Positions 61,539 through 64,000 of a stretch of DNA of 64,000 nt are shown one piece after another. Both the position numbers and the translations under genes were made by a program. The stretch lies in contig JBFMAL010000002.1 in assembly GCA_040755615.1 (NCBI GenBank), positions 49,055 through 113,054 on the forward strand. The letters are read 5' to 3'. The notes under the pieces were generated by a model. That model was given only the letters and a program-made list of their open reading frames with translations, searched no databases and was not told where the DNA came from. This DNA comes from DYEP01 sp040755615 (GTDB lineage: Bacteria; Bacillota; Sulfobacillia; DUSP01; DYEP01). How positions within the stretch are numbered: position 1 is the stretch's first letter; each line of letters starts with the position of its first letter.

Positions 61539-62063
61539 TTATCTCCCATAGTCTCCTTCTCCCGGATCGGGTGTAACCAGCCACCTGGCGACTGACGCGC
61601 TCCGGCTCGACGATATGATAGCCGGAAGGCTGGCCTGACTCCTCAAGAATACCAGTCCCAGGCCCATTGCTGCAGCGCGTACCAGCAACCCCCTCGGGCC
61701 GAGGGCGTTCTGTGCAAGCCTTACTAGGCCGTTGGTTGCGGCAAACACCAGGAGCGCCATTCCGGTGAACCGGAGGGGGCTTGCAATCCATTTGTCCATG
61801 ATCTGCCTGCCGCATGCAACCAGCAGGCTCCCGCTTTCGCATATTTGATACCAGGCCGTCAGCTTGCGAAGTTTCACGTGCAACATTTCACCTGCGGCTG
61901 AAGCTGCGCGCCAGGTGCGGCTATCCTGCTCTAAACTTTGGGCCTGCCCCAAATCCCAGGCGCGCGAAAGAAAGAAACTGGACTCCAGGATGTTCTTCAG
62001 CACCCCGGCTATCGCAGCCGCCTGATTCAGTATGACACTGTGCTTGTGCCAGTGTGAAACCAT
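61539..62063 (-). CDS. hypothetical protein of the polysaccharide locus
   Basis: 174 residues, ATG behind AGGAGCGG, so the start is credible. N-terminal 75 residues are soluble and helical; 90-165 contain two hydrophobic segments (FTGMALLVFAATNGLV, VRAAAMGLGLVFL). No family recognised. It abuts the ligase gene and probably belongs to the same operon. Confidence 0.6.
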   Translation of the reverse strand: MVSHWHKHSVILNQAAAIAGVLKNILESSFFLSRAWDLGQAQSLEQDSRTWRAASAAGEMLHVKLRKLTAWYQICESGSLLVACGRQIMDKWIASPLRFTGMALLVFAATNGLVRLAQNALGPRGLLVRAAAMGLGLVFLRSQASLPAIISSSRSASVARWLVTPDPGEGDYGR

Positions 62064-62085
62064 ATTTACCGCTCCTGTCTTGGCG

Positions 62086-62571
62086 TCAGTCGGAAATCTC
62101 TATTCCCATTACGGTAGTCATCACAGCGTAAAGCGCGGTCTTTATCCTCACCTGGGTACCTATGCGCGTTTCCTTACGTGCTATGGTTATCGCATCAGGC
62201 GTAACGTAAGCCGTCACATCAAGTGTGAGCGTAATATCGTATTTCCCCGGTATGGTCGACAGCACGTTCTTCCCCTCGGAGGTGGTGGTGACCTCCACGG
62301 CTTCCCTGACGTCTTTTTTCACCACAGTGCCAAACACCGAGCTTGTGTCATACTCGCGGACCACGTCGCCGACCTGTATGGCATCGACAGTAGGCTGCCG
62401 CACCGCCTCGACCAGCAGCGTGACGCGGGCGGTCTTTTCCTGTGCGCCAGGGCCTGTCCCAAGGTATGTCAGCTTGTAAGCAACGCCGGCGATCATCGCG
62501 ACGATTACAACAATAATAATGAGATCCAGGATATTGACAAGCCCGAAAAGCCGTCCCTTCTTGTCTATCAC
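62086..62571 (-). CDS. DUF4330 family membrane-anchored protein
   Basis: 161 residues: IDKKGRLFGLVNILDLIIIVVIVAMI forms an N-terminal membrane anchor, followed by an extracytoplasmic beta-rich domain (VTLLVEAVRQPTVDAIQVGD ... RIGTQVRIKTALYA). Matches DUF4330, found beside Wzy/glycosyltransferase genes in Firmicutes and cyanobacteria; function unknown. ATG overlaps the glycosyltransferase stop by four bases. Confidence 0.8.
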   Translation of the reverse strand: MIDKKGRLFGLVNILDLIIIVVIVAMIAGVAYKLTYLGTGPGAQEKTARVTLLVEAVRQPTVDAIQVGDVVREYDTSSVFGTVVKKDVREAVEVTTTSEGKNVLSTIPGKYDITLTLDVTAYVTPDAITIARKETRIGTQVRIKTALYAVMTTVMGIEISD

Positions 62572-63722
62572 ATCGAATACCTCCCGTGCGGTTTCCTTTG
62601 CAACACTTTATTGTAAATCTCTATATGCCGCTTGGCCATATTCGACGGTTGAAAATAAGGGGAAGCAGCCTCTTTCAGATTCTGTCCCATCTTTCGTGCG
62701 TCGTCCGGGTGTGAAAGGAGGTAGATGATGGCTTCCGAAAGCGCCGGGACATCTGACGGCGATACGAGAAGGCCTGTTTCGCCATTTCTTATGATCTCCG
62801 AAACGCTCCCCACATCAGTGGATACGGTGGGTATTCCAAGTGCTGCAGCTTCCAGTATAACATATGGGAACGTCTCGCTCCTGGATGGCAGCACATGTAC
62901 ATCCAGCACATTGAGGAAATCAAAGGGATTTTGGATGTGCCCAAGAAACCATACGTGGGAGCTTATATTCAGCCTGTTTGCCAGTGACCTCAGGCTGCCG
63001 AGGGCTTCACCGTCACCACCAAGAAGAAAGTGGGCGTCCGGAAACCGGGCATGAACCAAGCTGGCCGCCTTCAGGAAATCCTCTTGCCCCTTGACGGGGT
63101 GAAGACGGCCCAGCACCCCTACAAGCGGCGTATTCTCCGCAAAGCGAAGACCGTGCGCTCGCATGAATTCATCGCGCCTGAGGTGCTCTACCCGCCTGGA
63201 CAGGTAGTTGCGGACACTGTCGATCCTTTCTTCCGCTATTCCCCTTTTGACCAGCACCCGTTTGAGCTCATCGGATATCACGATGTAGTGATCAAACACT
63301 CGCAGCGAAATTGAGTTCAGGCTCGTGTAAACCAGGTGCTTGTACAGATTCCCTTCGAAGTCACGCCTGTAATCACTGTGCACTGTCGTTACGCAGGGCA
63401 CCTTAATCCATGGTTTGGATAGCATCGTGAGGAAGTTGGCTCTCGCACCATGAGAGTGAACAATGTCTACGTCTTGCTCTCTGACATGAGCTATAATTGA
63501 CTTCACCACTGAAAGGTCTTGACGGCCATGCTGTTTCAAAACAATCACATCAAGGCCCATCGCTCTGGCTTCCTGCGAAAATGACCCTTCCATAAAACAC
63601 ATTATCTGTGCAGAGATTTCTTTTTGGATCTCGGATACCAGGGTCAACACGTGTGTCTTTCCGCCGCCGATATCCCCGCCGCTGATCATGTGAAGTACTC
63701 GATTCACCCCATGTCCCCGCAC
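62568..63722 (-). CDS. GT4-family glycosyltransferase
   Basis: 384 residues. GT-B fold: HMISGGDIGGGKTHVLTLVSE at the N-terminus, DIVHSHGARANFLTM, then VGVLGRLHPVKGQEDFLKAA, LLGGDGE and the C-terminal SRSETFPYVILEAAALGIPTVSTDVGS carrying the donor Glu. Probably adds a sugar to the surface polysaccharide. GTG start at 63722; a second GTG five codons in (63707) is also possible. Confidence 0.9.
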   Translation of the reverse strand: MRGHGVNRVLHMISGGDIGGGKTHVLTLVSEIQKEISAQIMCFMEGSFSQEARAMGLDVIVLKQHGRQDLSVVKSIIAHVREQDVDIVHSHGARANFLTMLSKPWIKVPCVTTVHSDYRRDFEGNLYKHLVYTSLNSISLRVFDHYIVISDELKRVLVKRGIAEERIDSVRNYLSRRVEHLRRDEFMRAHGLRFAENTPLVGVLGRLHPVKGQEDFLKAASLVHARFPDAHFLLGGDGEALGSLRSLANRLNISSHVWFLGHIQNPFDFLNVLDVHVLPSRSETFPYVILEAAALGIPTVSTDVGSVSEIIRNGETGLLVSPSDVPALSEAIIYLLSHPDDARKMGQNLKEAASPYFQPSNMAKRHIEIYNKVLQRKPHGRYSM

Positions 63723-64000
63723 ATCCCCCGCTCCAGAACCAGGTTAAAAAGCGCCACTAAGATTATCCCAAATGTGTTCTAACGTTGACAAGAAGAAATT
63801 TGTGCATGACTGTCGCCAGGCGATTACGTCCTCCTAGGAGTCCGCTCGAAAAGTACTCAGTTTTGAGGCATTATCCGGTGTACTAGGCGCTTCCTAGAGC
63901 AGATAAGTAACTTCCTGAGGGTTGTATCTTGCTCAAACCCGGTGTTTTCCTCCGATTATCCTCAGCCCCCAACTCCTTTTCGCTTCAATTACCAGTCGCT
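63723..64000. other. right-edge intergenic sequence
   Basis: About 280 bases to the window edge. No gene recognised; the minus-strand promoter of the polysaccharide operon should lie here, but I could not pick a convincing pair of boxes. Confidence 0.3.

Noticed and set aside
1..64000. CRISPR array, rRNA or tRNA genes
   Set aside because: No regularly spaced direct repeats, and no cloverleaf or rRNA core sequences seen on either strand by eye; a tRNAscan/Rfam run would be needed to be certain.

Overview
The window looks like the chromosome of an anaerobic, Gram-positive clostridial Firmicute (Peptococcaceae / Thermoanaerobacterales type). The reasons are the WalRK-YycHI-MurA-HtrA-RlmH locus, an RpoE (delta)-like protein near pyrG, an SLH S-layer protein with a CsaB pyruvyl transferase, lysine fermentation genes, a pyruvoyl arginine decarboxylase, and many TTG/GTG starts behind strong GGAGG sites. 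No rRNA, tRNA or CRISPR array was seen.

Layout. 1-5.3 kb: galT-glgA, and a large O-antigen-ligase/TPR membrane protein facing them. 5.4-8.5 kb: mobile debris, namely a broken IS110 element and a degenerate group IIC-like intron sitting against the terminator of the S-layer gene. 8.5-14.7 kb: SLH protein with a strong promoter and long leader, PhzF-like protein, DUF4143 ATPase, polysaccharide deacetylase lipoprotein. 14.7-16 kb: gene graveyard (AbiEi-like remnant, IS-end-like repeats, TnpB fragment). 16-22.8 kb: carboxyltransferase, Yip1 protein, sppA, pyrG, an inserted IS, UPF0173 hydrolase, rpoE.

23.0-28.0 kb is the most unusual part. An ArsR repressor with its own promoter precedes a tight nine-gene operon with a perfect palindrome in its leader: DsrE, DsrF-like, DsrH-like, a GcvH-like lipoyl protein, HdrC, HdrB, an LplA-type lipoate ligase with an accessory domain, TusA and DsrE2. 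It has the parts of the sulfur-oxidising sHdr-lipoate system (sulfur carriers, lipoyl protein, CCG-domain HdrB), but only one HdrC/HdrB pair and no HdrA flavoprotein. I infer a minimal, possibly undescribed variant for handling protein-bound sulfane sulfur or a lipoyl-linked disulfide.

28.0-35.4 kb (minus strand): lysine fermentation genes kdd, kamA, a P-loop reactivase-like gene, kamD and kamE, behind a consensus sigma-54 promoter, with a PAS/sigma-54 activator gene just upstream. 35.5-39.4 kb: pdaD-speE-speB-argS, a complete arginine to agmatine to putrescine to spermidine route. 39.5-41.7 kb: class A PBP. 41.7-43.8 kb: IS200 remnant and a VapBC-type toxin-antitoxin pair bracketed by two fragments of one IS. 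43.8-51.7 kb: walRK-yycHI-murA-htrA-rlmH with an IS110 remnant between walK and yycH. 51.9-53.6 kb: lysine riboswitch, terminator and lysA. 53.8-59.1 kb: M23 endopeptidase, thiolase and two CoA-transferase subunits, which could process the acetoacetate made by lysine fermentation. 59.1-63.7 kb: csaB, O-antigen ligase, two small proteins and a glycosyltransferase, a surface-polysaccharide locus that fits the SLH anchoring system.
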